From Corynespora cassiicola (lineage: Eukaryota > Ascomycota > Dothideomycetes > Pleosporales > Corynesporascaceae): 64,000 nt of DNA. A model generated the notes under the pieces. It was not told the origin of the DNA, searched no databases, and saw only the letters and a program-made list of their open reading frames with translations. Every line of letters starts with the position of its first letter. Positions within the stretch are counted from its first letter, which is position 1. Made by a program: the position numbers and the translations under genes. Below are positions 1 to 11,500 of this stretch, in pieces. The stretch lies in the NCBI GenBank assembly GCA_022059125.1, contig JAEUWY010000020.1, positions 248,001 through 312,000 of the forward strand, read 5' to 3'.

Positions 1-228
1 GGAAATGCACCTTGGACTGAATACAGGCACAGCGGCAATGGCAAGGAAATTATAGCTGTGGCTGAATTAAGAGATGGCTGGGTCGAGCGAACGGTAGCTG
101 AAGACGAGCGGGTAACCGAGCTCAGCTGGAAGAGGGTTGAAAAACTTTACGATGCATGGTCAGCAGCGAAGGGTTCGCAGTTCCGGCCTTTGAGCATCGA
201 TCCGTTGCTGAAAAAGCGATTTGTTTGA
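1..228 (+). CDS. C-terminal end of an unrecognised protein (partial)
   Basis: An open frame runs from the first base of the window to a TGA at 226-228 and encodes 75 residues without a start, so it is the 3' end of a gene beginning outside the window. The piece is soluble-looking and charged, with a Trp-rich stretch (DGWVERTV, LSWKRVEKLYDAW) and a basic end (PLLKKRFV). I do not recognise the family. It converges tail to tail with the PYD3-like gene, whose stop lies only 13 bases further on, so the 3' UTRs must overlap. The frame has normal coding composition and no stops, which is the main support; an exon of a longer spliced gene is assumed. Confidence 0.5.
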   Translation, partial: GNAPWTEYRHSGNGKEIIAVAELRDGWVERTVAEDERVTELSWKRVEKLYDAWSAAKGSQFRPLSIDPLLKKRFV

Positions 229-241
229 TGGGAGAGATGCG

Positions 242-1583
242 CTAGTATTGGTCGTCTTTGACTTTTTGGTCATAGTGCAATACAGAATCCAGCAGGATTT
301 GTGCTCCGAGCGCACAGTGCTCTGGGCTTGTGTATTCATTCGGATTGTGACTAACACCATCTCTCGAAGGGACGAATATCATACTCGTGGGACAAACTCG
401 GCTGGTCCACGCGCTGTCGTGACCAGCTCGGCTCTTCATGTCGATGATTTGATCTTTTTCAACATGTTTGAGGGCAGATGCGCGGACGGAGTCAATGCAA
501 TTCGAATGGAATATCGACTCAGGCAAACCCCAGGTACGTTGTATCTCGTAGGCTGTACCGTTGTCTTCCTCCCTGATGACTGCGTCGAAGGTTTCAAAAA
601 CGGCAGTGGCAAGCTGATCTACCAATTCGTCTGTCGAACATCGAACGTCGATGATGAATTCCACGCCCGCTGGAATGGTGGCTTGACTTGAAGTATCCGA
701 CTTTATTACACCAACTGTAGCGACTCCGAGTCCAGTTTTGAGTGCGGTATCTCGGACTGCTGTTACGAGGCGGGAAGCAGTGACCAATGCATCGGCGCGG
801 TCTGGCATGGGAGTCGTTCCAGAGTGGCCCTCTCTCCCGGTGACTCGTACTGCGAACCATTTCATGCCCTGGACACTCGTCACAACGCCTACACTCTTCT
901 TTTCTCTTTCTAATATCGGCCCTTGCTCGATGTGCAGTTCAAAATGGCATTCTAGTCCGTTTTCTCTGTAATCGCACTTTGTGCCGCCAAGGTAACCAAT
1001 TTCTTGTAGGGCGTCTCTCATCTTCATCCCCTCCTTATCTTGAATTTTCCAGCATGCTTCGAGAGGAGTTGAAGATTTCGTAGACCATACTCCAGACGCC
1101 ATCATGGCTCCTGGAAAACGTGCACCTTCTTCGTTTGTCCAATCCACGAGAGCAACTGGGCAGTGCGTTGATATCTGGTTTTCGTGAAGAGTGCGAAGCA
1201 CTTCGAGAGCAGCTTGAACACCCAGAATCCCGTCGTATCTACCACCTATATTCAATCGTCATTTTTGGCCCCTCGATCAATAACCTCAAGACTCTACCTG
1301 CAGGCTGGGTGTCCAGATGGCTGCCCATGGCAATGGGCTTCCTTTTTGTCGCCGCTCCAGGGCGAATCGCAAATATGTTTCCCATTTCATCGATCCTCAC
1401 TTCACATCCCAGGCTCTTGCACTCTTCTACTAGCCAATCTCGAACCGCCCTATCGTCTTGACCGAGTGTCAAGCGACACATTCCAGTCGGGTGAGACGAT
1501 AACGCACCCCATTGTGTGCATGTACTTTGTAGCGTCGCATTGAGCCTGTCAGCATTAATACGCAAGTTCCTGTAATTATCCAT
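242..1583 (-). CDS. PYD3: M20-family beta-ureidopropionase / N-carbamoyl-amino-acid hydrolase
   Basis: Exons (complement) 1298-1583 and 242-1245; intron 1246-1297 (52 nt, GT-AG). The product is 429 aa. The splice restores the metal-binding motif SHLDTQPAGGRYDG that the intron interrupts. Other M20 dizinc hydrolase features follow in order: TNEEGARF (Glu pair), HIEQGPILE (ligand His), GHSGTTPMPDRADAL, DVRCS and a C-terminal AGHDSAW (ligand His). Enzymes of this family hydrolyse N-carbamyl-beta-alanine or N-carbamyl-amino acids to the amine, CO2 and ammonia; fungal beta-alanine synthase (PYD3 of Lachancea kluyveri) belongs here. The divergent dihydropyrimidinase next door supports the pyrimidine role, but allantoate or generic carbamoyl-amino-acid hydrolase remains possible. 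The ATG at 1583 is the first ATG in the frame. Confidence 0.85.
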
Positions 1584-1997
1584 GGCGATCAATTGTCGTA
1601 GCTGCCACTGTCAATATGTCAACAGGAGGCCTTGGTGTTCAAGTCAGCGGGTGGCAAGGGCATGCATCGCCGTCGGTACGTTTCCCGTCGGAAATCATGA
1701 CATGCGCCTATGACTGTACAGCGCATCGTTTCTTCCGAGCTACCTTTTATGGACAAAGCCAGGCCGATGATAAGCTGCACGGAAGAAGACGCCTGATGTC
1801 TGGACTTGGAGCTCGGCGCGGGGCAGCAAATGAGGGGCTATCGATGGTTGATACGGATAAGACGCGTCCGAGCTAAGCCCCTTTGGTATTCCATTACGGA
1901 TGCCTTCCCTGAGTCGTCCGTCTTCCAAACCACTCTCATATACGGCCGAGAGTTCCCGCAGAATCGAAGACGAACCCAAATTATTGAAGCGACAAAC
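1584..1997. promoter_or_regulatory. Divergent promoter of the PYD3-like and PYD2-like genes with two GATAAG motifs
   Basis: This 414-base region lies between the two divergent start codons and holds no gene. It contains GATAAG at 1769-1774 and again at 1856-1861, same orientation. GATA motifs of this form are the binding core of the fungal nitrogen regulators AreA/NIT2. Pyrimidine catabolism yields ammonia, so nitrogen control of both genes from here is plausible; it is an inference from motif and context, not shown. Confidence 0.4.
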
Positions 1998-3529
1998 ATG
2001 GTGCTGGAATATGAGCTCGTGATTGTGAACGGGGTCGTTGTGACGGATACCGACATTGGCGAATACGACATCGCGATCAACAATGAGAAGATCGAGAAGA
2101 TCACCACGAGGGGCGGCCTTGGAAGGGCAAAGGCAAAGAAGACAATTGATGCAGAGGGAGGTTATGTGATGGTACTTCCCCCTCAGTCGCACGTCGTCCA
2201 AAGTCGGCTAACCTCTACTAGCCAGGCGGAGTCGATGCTCATGTCCACCTTCAAGAGCCGCCGCTATTTGGCAAGGGATCGACTGCAGACAACTATGAGA
2301 CGGGCAGTCGATCTGCAGTGTGTGGTGGCACGACCACCATGGTAACTTTCGCACCGCAAAAGAAAAGTGAAGACACGCTATTGGACACTCTACGAGCTAC
2401 ACATGAACGCGCAAGAGACAATTGCTACATCGACTATTCGTTCCACTTGCTGGTGGGCAATCCCTCGGAGCGGGCGCTTTCAGAGTTCAAGACGCTGCGC
2501 GAAGAAGGCATATCTTCTCTAAAGATATACATGACATACGAAGCGCTGCAACTTCATGATGGGCAGATTCTGGACGTGCTGCTCGAAGCACGCCGGCAGG
2601 GCATAACCACGATGATTCATGCCGAAAACGGGCAAGTGATTGATTGGATGACTGCCCAGCTCGAGAAGAGGAAGCTTTTCGCACCAAGGTATCACGGACC
2701 CTCTCATCCGCCAGTAGCCGAAATTGAGGCCACATACCGTGCCATTAGTCTGTCCGAGTTCATGGACACGCCCATTCTGATTGTGCATGTGTCGACGCCT
2801 GCGGCAGCAGCGCACATCAAGTCAGCCCAAGACCGGGGTCTACCGATCTTTGCGGAAACGTGCCCACAGTATCTGTTTTTGACCAAGAAGGACCTTGATC
2901 AGCCCGGCTTCGAGGGAGCCAAATGTGTTTGCAGTCCTCCGCCTCGTGAGAGCGAAGCCGATTGCGACGCTATCTGGGAGGGTCTTGCAAACGGTACATT
3001 CACGATCCTCTCGTCAGACCATTGCCCTTTCAGATATGAAGACAACGTCAACGGGAAGAAGACGTGTATCAATGAAGAGCACCCAGAGGGCCACTTCAAG
3101 TACATTCCAAACGGCTGTCCAGGAATCGAGACGAGACTTGCGCTCACCCTGTCTGCCGACCGACTAGACCTGAAGAAGTTTGTGGAAGTGACTTCTTCAA
3201 ATCCGGCAAAGCTTTATGGTTTATGGCCGCGCAAAGGTAGCTTGCTCGAGGGAGAATCAGATGCGGATATTAACATCTGGTATCCTCCCGGCAAGATGCA
3301 GGAGTATGCGCTGACAAATGATATGTTGCATCACGATGTCGATTATACGCCATTTGAAGGTAGGAGCATGAAGCAATGGCCGAGGTATACTATTTTGAGA
3401 GGAAAGGTAGTGTGGGACAAGGAGAATGGTGGACTGTTGGGGGAGAAGGGATATGGAGCATTCGTAAAACGAGACCAAAGTAGCCTTGCGAAGCCGAGGA
3501 GTGAGGGGGAATGGGATATACCACTTTGA
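1998..3529 (+). CDS. PYD2: Dihydropyrimidinase / hydantoinase
   Basis: Exons 1998-2171 and 2222-3529, with a 50-nt GT-AG intron; 493 aa. The splice joins GGYVM to PGGVDAHVHLQEP and so restores the amidohydrolase HxH motif. Further metal-site elements are seen: SLKIYMTY (the Lys expected to be carboxylated), IHAENG, VHVSTPAA and SSDHCPF (Asp). These are typical of dihydropyrimidinase, which opens the ring of dihydrouracil/dihydrothymine to N-carbamyl-beta-amino acids, the substrate of the neighbouring M20 hydrolase. Length is usual for the family. The ATG gives MVLEYELVIVNG, matching the short N-terminal beta-strand of the family. D-hydantoinase activity cannot be told apart by sequence. Confidence 0.88.
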
Positions 3530-3883
3530 AAGGCATTCTCAGTATACTATACCTATATTTTACCTTCATTCAAGGTTTTCCAGTGGGTGCGATGTCATGA
3601 GTAAGGCAGGTGAGATACCAGATGCTGAGGGCTCTCAGTTTCATCTTACTTATTTGGCCGGATTTGGCTTAGCGCGTCATTTTGATCAAAACGTCATCGA
3701 TGTGCACGTGCTTTTACCCTGCCCTCACCCTCTTGGTTTCCATTTCAGTTTCTCGATCGATTTTTGGTAATGGTTCTCATCCGTAGAGGCCTAGGAGCAA
3801 TCCAATTCTTTACAAAAACCGGGCCAAACAAATTCTCCGCTCCCAGTCTTCGACCATTTCTCCCTCTCAGCGCCTCTTTGACT

Positions 3884-5266
3884 ATGGCCGCTTTTGCGAA
3901 ACGCAAAGCCGCTCAGGAATCCCCCGGATCGAAATCGAAGAAGCGAAAAATCGAAGTGCCGGAATATCATCTCACAGTTTCAAGAAGAGACGATGCTGGT
4001 GAAGCAGTTTGGCCCGCTCCAGCAGCCCAGATTGAACGTGCCCGGGAAATCATCCGAGAATGGTAATTGTCCCTCTCAAATGCCAAAAGTAGTGAGATAC
4101 TGACATAAGGCAGTGTCAAGGCTCAAAAGCCAGTGCTAATCATGCCTGATAAAGATGCTGATGGTCTGTCATCTGGCGCCATCCTCCATCATACGCTTAC
4201 TGCACTTGGTCTGGACAGCTCTTTGATATCGGTCCACTTCCCAGCTAAAGGGAGCAATGTACACGAATCCACTACTCGTGATGTTATTGATGAGACCTCG
4301 CCATCCTACATCTTCGTTCTCGACCAAGGGAGCAGAAAGACGCCACCATTGGCAGATGATCCCACTACCTGCCTAATCATCGACCATCATTTTGCTGAGG
4401 ATGGTGGATTTCCCGAGGGTTCCGAATACGTGACAGCACACGACTGCCCTCCAGTGGCTACGAGCTCTCTCTTGACATACCATATCTGTCTTCCCCTGCA
4501 CCCAGATCTCAGCGACAAGATATCCTGGCTTGCGATACTCGGTACACATGGCGATCTGGGTAACACGTTCAAGTGGCAAACACCTTTTCCAGATATGACG
4601 GCTATTTTCAAGCAACATCCAAAAAGCAAAATAAGCGAGGCCGTTGCACGCGTTAACGCTCCCCGAAGATCTGCTGCGTACAATGTCCAAGCAGCGTGGG
4701 ATGCAATCATTTCTGCATCTGATCCAGAGGCGATAATGAAAGATCGGGCCTTGGAAGCTGCCTCGAAAGAGGTTAAACTGGAGACGGAGCGTTGCGCCCG
4801 TGCACCTCCCAAGTTTTCCGCCGACGCGACCATTTCGGTGCACACAATCTCATCCAAGGCACAAATCCATCCAGTCATTGCCACGCGATGGGCTGCATAT
4901 CTCACCAGTCAGACCCTTGAGATTGTCATGTGCGCCAATGAAGGTTATCTTCCAGGCAAAGTCAATTTTTCGTGCCGCGTTGCAAACGGCGCCCGAGCTA
5001 GGGGGGGAGATGACAAGGTCGACATCATAAAGAAGCTCGAAGATATAGCCTCTGCAGATCCCGACCTGCGCGAACGTCTGGGTGAAAACTTTGCGAGAGG
5101 CCATAAAGAGGCAAGCGGAGGAATAGTTGGGACTGCGGAGTGGGAAGAGCTGAAGAGGTTGATGGCCATAGGAGAAGGAAACCGGAAGAAAGGAGACGGA
5201 GCTAGAAAGAAAGATGCAAAGCCTGCTCAAAAGAACACACTGACCAACTACTTTGCCAGAAAATAA
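3884..5266 (+). CDS. DHH/DHHA1 phosphoesterase family protein
   Basis: Exons 3884-4062 and 4114-5266, 51-nt GT-AG intron; 443 aa. The N terminus carries a basic stretch (SKKRKIEV) that resembles a nuclear signal. The DHH domain shows DKDADG, LDQGSR and IIDHHF, the Asp and His residues expected to bind catalytic metal; GTHGDLGN follows. The C-terminal part has a DHHA1-like motif (ARGHKEASGG). RecJ-like nucleases and oligonucleotide phosphodiesterases have this architecture; the substrate is unknown. The last residues (KNTLTNYFARK) resemble a PCNA-interacting peptide with Lys in place of the usual Gln. An in-frame upstream ATG at 3770 would add 38 residues rich in Arg/Lys/Ser and free of acidic residues, like a mitochondrial leader. 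Confidence 0.75.
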
Positions 5267-7348
5267 TGAATGGGTATGCAGCACTTCTATGACATTACTA
5301 AGCCTCGGCGGCTTTCAAGTGCATTTCCGGTCAGCATTCAGGCTGAGGCTGTGCGGTGAGAGGCAACTCATAGCAACCTCCAAGCCTTTTAGTCACCAAG
5401 TTCTATTCGACACATTAACAAAGCGGGTAAAGGTTTTGGTTCGACGACACAAAAGTTAGGGGGGGCTTCAAGTTCTAAAGACAGATTCTCTGATAATCTG
5501 GGGTCACGTTCAGATCATCTTCTTGTTAATGGGTCTACATTGGAGAGAAGTCTTCTGGAAGCGAAAGCGCTACATCGATATACCAGGCACTCTTGTATAG
5601 ATAAGGCCTCTAATACCTTTTTATGACTACCTCCTGTCTTTCTGCTCTCCTCAAGTGGTTCCCATAAGTTCGACGCAAGCTCTGACTGCTCGCTCTCAGC
5701 ATCTGCTAAAGAATCCAGAAGCGTCGATGATATCCTTGAATCGTTATTTCGGAGTCACGTTCGCCGATCGGTCTGGGTGCAGGCAATTAATCTTTTCTAG
5801 ACTGCCCAAGATACCTTTTTCTACCAACTCCGATGTTTCCGTTCCTTTATCAACCACTTGCAACTCCGATATAGCACAGGCTCTTTTCATGAATGTTCCA
5901 AGTATATCGAAACAGCGTTAAGTCGCAAGATTGTGCCTGTGTCGGAAATCAACATGATGCTTTGTACCCCACGAAAGCCTCCCGGCTCGTCGAGCACCCG
6001 TCACCCGACATGTCCCAAAGTCATGGCCAGATACCCACACATCTTACGCGCATAAGCACGGAGAGCAGAATGGCACTGCGAGTGCCGAAATGAAAGTGGC
6101 TTGAATCTCAACCCGGATTTCCCAGCCTACGTCCCGGTAGCTGGTCGGCATCCAGCCAATATTTAATCTAGATTCGGGCACCCATATAACGATATCTGAC
6201 ATCATGGACTTCCCGAAAGAATCCTCACGTTACATTGCAAAAACGAAGCATTTTCTGATCGCAGCCGCAGGACTTGAAACATCACGTGGTACGACGATAA
6301 CGTGCTGGCCGTGAGAACAGGCTGGACCTTTGGCCGGAACTTCTCGACGAAATCAACCGGTGGGTGCAAGCTCGCAACTCAAGACGAGAGACCGAAGTCG
6401 CGAAATGGTAGGGTGATACCAGAGCCACATAAGGACCGGGGTGTGTCTTAGCTAGAAGAGTACCCACTTCAAACGGCCGCACACTGACAAGCGCACACTC
6501 CAGACCGCAAACGCTCGTCCCTATCAACGCCGATGGCGATTGACAATGTGACCATCTATCCCAGCTGCAACCTTTCTACCCTCACATCAGCAACCCAAGC
6601 CAACCCCGATCCCAATATCGCCTCACCAGCCAAAACGGCAAGGCGCCACTCCCTCTCATATCCCTCTCATATCCCTCTTCATATACAGCACCTGCACAAG
6701 TGCCCAGCCGCCGTCCCACATGACATGCCACCTTCTTCCCTCCGTCTCCTAAACCGGCAAAGCTCACACATCCCAGCTTCCCCAAATCCTCCTACCAAAG
6801 TGTGCGAAGCCTACCTAGCCCACGACCAGAAACCAAAAATGCGGGGTGCGGCATACGAATCACGACAGCCCATCAACCCATCGGAAAGAAGATAAAAACC
6901 CGGGGTGCATGCATGTGCGTTGTTGCGCGTTTGCACCGCGCATGCGCTGGGGGGAGGTGGTAAATTTCTTCCTCTTTTTCATTTGTTCGCCAAGCCAGCC
7001 AGGCTGTGTTGTTTAGATTGACTACAAGTTGCGGCTTTGGTCTAAGCGTGGCGATCGGTGGGATGAGCGGGCCGGCACCTCAGCGGCGCGCTGCCAAAGC
7101 AGGAAAACACTGGCTGGGTGTTAATTAAACCATGGCAATCTGCGATAGTAGCACTGAGTCGGTGGCCCTCCGTGCGACATATTGGAGGGGTTGTGAGAGA
7201 GGTGAATAAATAGCTGGGGGGTGGTTGCGGATGTTGCTGAGTACGGGCGGCAGAGAACTTTGATTTCACCTTTTTTTCGACACGCTGAGGATATACATAC
7301 AGTAAAAAAAAAACGCTTTAGAAGAGAAGTTTAGGTCAAAAGGTCAAG
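5267..7348. other. Gene-poor intergenic region
   Basis: About 2.1 kb between the DHH gene and the AA9 gene. Open frames here are short, lack recognisable motifs and are not joined into a longer protein by plausible splice sites. Around 7203-7210 there is an AATAAATA element about 140 bases before the AA9 start that could serve as a TATA-like box. Otherwise I see nothing supportable. Confidence 0.5.
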
Positions 7349-8192
7349 ATGAAGACTGCTTTCGTCCTCCTCGCGGCCATCGCATCGGCCAGTGCGCACT
7401 CGACATGGCAACAGCTCTGGGTTGGCTCGACAGACCAAAAGGATACCTGCGCGCGCACCGTCAAGGACAACTCCCCCATCGATAGCGTCACCTCGGCCGA
7501 CATGTTCTGCGGCCGCGGCCCCAAGAGCACCCAAGGCGTCTGCGAAGTCGCCGGTCCGTCTCCCCATCCCCATCCCCATCCCCATCCCCATCCCCATCTC
7601 GTACCGTACAGACGCATCATCCACTGACACGCCCCTCCAACAGCGGGAACCTCCCTCACCGTCGAAATGCACGCCCAGCCCGGCGACCGCTCCTGCAGCC
7701 AGCCCGCCATCGGCGGAAACCACTACGGCCCCGTGCTCGTGTACATGGCCAAGGTGGCGGACGCGAAGACGGCCACGTCGGGCTCCTTCTTCAAGGTGGC
7801 CGAGGATGGGTACACGGGCACGACGGCGTCGTGGGGCACCGAGATCTTGAACGCCAACTGCGGGAAGCGCGCCTTCACGGTGCCCAAGTCGCTCGCGTCG
7901 GGCGACTATCTCGTGCGCGCAGAGGCCATTGCGCTGCACGCGGGGGCTGGGAACCCGCAGCCGTATGTTACATGCTTTCAGGTCAAGGTTACTGGGGGCG
8001 GGAGTGCGAGCCCGAGTGGGGTTTCGTTTCCTGGGGGGTACAGCAAGAGGTGAGAACTCCCTTTTTTTTTCTTGGAAAAAGTACGGGGTGGTGATACTGA
8101 CTGGCGATTTTAGCGATGCGCTCTTCTCCAAGGCCATCTACGACTCGAGCTTCAAGTACGTCAGCCCTGGACCGGCCGTCTGGTCTGGTTAA
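7349..8192 (+). CDS. AA9 lytic polysaccharide monooxygenase (GH61), secreted
   Basis: Exons 7349-7553, 7644-8049 and 8114-8192; introns of 90 and 64 nt, GT-AG; 229 aa. A 16-residue signal peptide (MKTAFVLLAAIASASA) is followed directly by HSTWQQLW, so cleavage would expose the N-terminal His of the copper histidine brace. A second His lies in GNHYGPVLVYMAKV and the axial Tyr probably in QPYVTCFQV. Four Cys in the mature chain fit the family disulfides. There is no carbohydrate-binding module or linker, so it is a single-domain enzyme that oxidatively cleaves cellulose or related glucans outside the cell. The first intron contains a CCCCAT repeat. Family assignment is firm; substrate is not predictable. 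Confidence 0.9.
7562..7597 (+). repeat. CCCCAT hexanucleotide repeat, six copies, in AA9 intron 1
   Basis: Six perfect tandem copies of CCCCAT sit just after the 5' splice site of the AA9 gene's first intron, making this intron (90 nt) longer than most in the window. Being intronic and pyrimidine-rich, length variation would not alter the protein. Confidence 0.9.
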
Positions 8193-8567
8193 AAGGCTTT
8201 GGAAGGCCTCCGGTGGCAGTGGCGGTGGCGGTAGCGGTATGCGCATCTTCATTCTTGTATCTTGTCTCAGCATCATCGGCGGACACCGTCTCGCGTCGTC
8301 GAAAGGATTAGGAAATCTGTAAATACCATTAGCATTCTTCTCAAATGGCATAAAGTCTGTTGACCACCACCACATGTTCACCATTACCAAGTTGTCAAAG
8401 TGTGAATCCGACTTGAACATTAAGAAGTAGGATGATAATTCATAGACAGGTATACGTGCGTTTAAGAAATACAAGTCCTTCCACGGCGCCGTTAGAAACT
8501 ATTCTTCTTCCGGGAACAGTAACCACTGTGCCTCCACGCTATATCCAGAACCGACCACCACACCTGC
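8193..8567. other. Convergent intergenic region (AA9 / H+-ATPase 3' ends)
   Basis: A 375-base stretch between two stop codons. It must hold both 3' UTRs. A short GGTGGC-type run occurs at 8214-8235. No gene or clear terminator signal was seen. Confidence 0.5.
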
Positions 8568-11500
8568 TTACTCGTCGTCCTCTTCCTCCACAGCCCTGGC
8601 AGCAAGGACATATCTCTCGGTACCATTCTTATCCTTGCCATGCTCGAGGGCCAGTTTGCTGAGCGCAGCAATCATGTTCTCAATGGCTGGATCCTTGTTG
8701 CTGCGGTCCTTCCTGCCAAGGTTGTCGAGCCAGGAAATCTGGTTCAGAACGTAGTACACGATAGCAATGATGATGGTGACGCCGATCGAGTACGCCCAAA
8801 TGATGACGACGGTGACAATGTCAACCCATCCATCAGGACGCTGTTGCCACAAGTCGACAGGGTTGGTCTGGTACATGCCGCCGCTGAGCCAGCCGAAGAG
8901 ACAGAAGATGGTGGCGAGAGCGTCGACGCCGAGAATGGCGGCCACCAGCTGGAAAGAGGGCCACGTCTTGCCGCCGCGCGTCACGAAGATGAGCCAGTTT
9001 TCGGTGAGGGCAACTTCGAGGAAGAGGATCTCTTGGACGCAGCCGAAGTTTTGGACGAAGCCGCCGTTAGGGAGGAACATGGCGCCGCGGATCACCCAGG
9101 TTGCCAGTGCGAGGAGTATACCCAAGATGACGCTAATAACCCAGATCTTGGGGAGCTGCCATTCCACGGGTCTTTGCTCAGAGTGTGCGTTCTGGGATCG
9201 TTAGTAACGAGCGGATGATGGAATAGTGGTGGTGGTGGAGTGCTTACATCATAGGCAACGGCGACTGTCGCAAGATCGGCAAAAAGGGCAATGAAGACGA
9301 TAAGTTCAGCACGGATAGTCTCGTTGATGATAATCATGGAAGTGACCTGGCGGACGTTAGTGTTCATTCTTCTAGATGAAGGCAATGGATAGAGGGCGCC
9401 AGCACATACCAAGTATATTTCCAAATGAAGACAGAGAGCAATGCGGTACTGAATGTATGCCTTCATGCGCTGGAAAATCTGCCTAGCTGTCTTAATGGCG
9501 AGGACGATAGTCGAGAGACCAGGAGCCAGGAAAACGATATCAGCCGCAGCTTGGGCAGCCTCGGAAGCACCTTCGACGGCAATACCACAATCGGCCTTCT
9601 TCAAGCTAGGGGCATCATTGACACCTATTGCGGTTAGTGCTGTGGACATCCGGTCACGTGCATACCAGGTACGTACCATCACCAGTCATGGCAGTCAGAT
9701 GACCTCTTTGCTGAAGCATCTCGACAACCTGGTACTTGTGTTCGGGGAAGACCTCTGCGAAGCCATCGGCACGCTCGACAAGGTCGTGCTGAGTGGTACC
9801 AGAGAGACCGCCATGGATGAGCTTAGTCGAATTGTAAACCTTGGTGCCCAACGCCAGCATCTTGCACGTTTCCTTTGCAATGGCAATTGCGTCACCCCTA
9901 CCCCACGTTAGCATGTGAAGAGATATATTGGTGACAGGGTAAGCTTACGTCAACATCTTTACTGGGACTCCAAGCTGTTGTGCCTCGACAATGGTTTGGG
10001 CCGTGTCTTCACGTGGCGGGTCGAACATGGAGAGCAGGCCGAGCAGGATCCAATCGCCGTCATTCTTTTGGTAAGCCACGCCCAGGGATCGGAATCCACG
10101 CCTGGCAAAGTCGGCCGTCTTCTCCTTGAACAGGGTAGCCGTCTGCTCGTCGCAATTGGAGAGATTGAGAATGGCCTTGGGGGCACCCTTGGCGCAGACG
10201 TACTTGTCCCCGCCCATGTGGCATACGGCAGTGATGCGCTTCGAGACGGGGTCGAATGGGGTGAACTTCTCGGTTGTCCATCCCATGTCGAGAATCTCAC
10301 GAGCTTTCGGGTATTTGCGAACGGTCAGGATGGTGACCTTGTCGATGGGGTCAAGTGATTTGAGGTTGTGAGACGAAGCAAGCGCAGCAACTGCCATCAT
10401 CCAATTGACATCCTGGCCCTCTGCCACATAAGGGTCTCTTATACTCAGTTGGTTGGCAGTGAGGGTACCCGTTTTGTCGGAACAGAGAATGTCAACGCCA
10501 GCGAGCGATTCAATGGCCGTCAGCTTCTGGACAATGGCCTTTTGCTTAGCCAGATACGCAGCACCGACGGCAAGGGTCGTGGTCGTGACGACGGGAAGAC
10601 CGACTGGCACACCAATGATGAAGAGAATCAGAGCGTAGTGGAGCAGTGTAACAGACTTGTCGGTATCCCCACGAGCCACAGAGATGGGCAGGTGACGGAA
10701 GAAACCACCGATCCACGCGGCCAGGATCCAGAACATGACGAGAACGAGAAGACTGGTACCAATGGAGTTCATGATGGCCTTGAAATGACCCTGGTCCTTT
10801 GCGCCTTGCACCAGGGTGGCAGTCCGCCCGACGAACGAGTGCTTGGCCGAGGTCAAGACGATGCCGTAGGCCTTGCCACGCTTGCAGCCGGTGGTGTAGT
10901 AGGCCACTTCACCCATGTACTTGTCGACGGCAAGAGATTCTCCAGTGATGGCGCTCTGGTCGCAGGCAATGAGGGGATGCCCTTGTAGAATCGGGCCCTC
11001 TTCGTCGCCAAAGTCGTCTTCCTTGTTCTTCTCGTCGTCGGGATCCGACTCATCGGCGAACTTGTCTTCCTCACGAAGCTTTTGATAGGTGGCAAAGTCT
11101 TCGGGCTTGTCGTAGTCGCATACCAAGCGGCAATCGGCTGGAACCGTCTGGCCTTCTTCAATGATGACGATGTCACCAGGAACCAGCTCTCTCGCAAGGA
11201 CGGTTTCTCGCGACCCATCGCGGATGACGGTTGCTTTCATGGCAATGTCACCTTTCAGACTGGCGACGACATCGGCTGCTTGCTTCTCCTGGTACCAACC
11301 TACGGCAGCGTTGAGCAGGAGGATACCGCAAATGACACCAAAATCGACCCCTGTGGTTTTGTTAGCTTGGAATTGATCTGACACCAGCGTAGCGCTTACA
11401 ATCTTGGAGACCGGCAGCCAACAGTGCAGCGATTTCCATGACTATGTCAAAAAATGTTAGCGGTTTTCCATCGATGGCTTCTCATGTGTGCATGCATACC

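Noticed and set aside
5430..5460. A TTCGA-containing segment resembling a tRNA T-loop
   Set aside because: The flanking bases do not form the required five-base-pair stem and no acceptor or anticodon arms are found.
7331..8137. A 268-codon antisense frame across the AA9 gene
   Set aside because: It includes a glycine-methionine repeat produced by the intronic CCCCAT repeat and has no motifs; the sense strand carries a complete LPMO.
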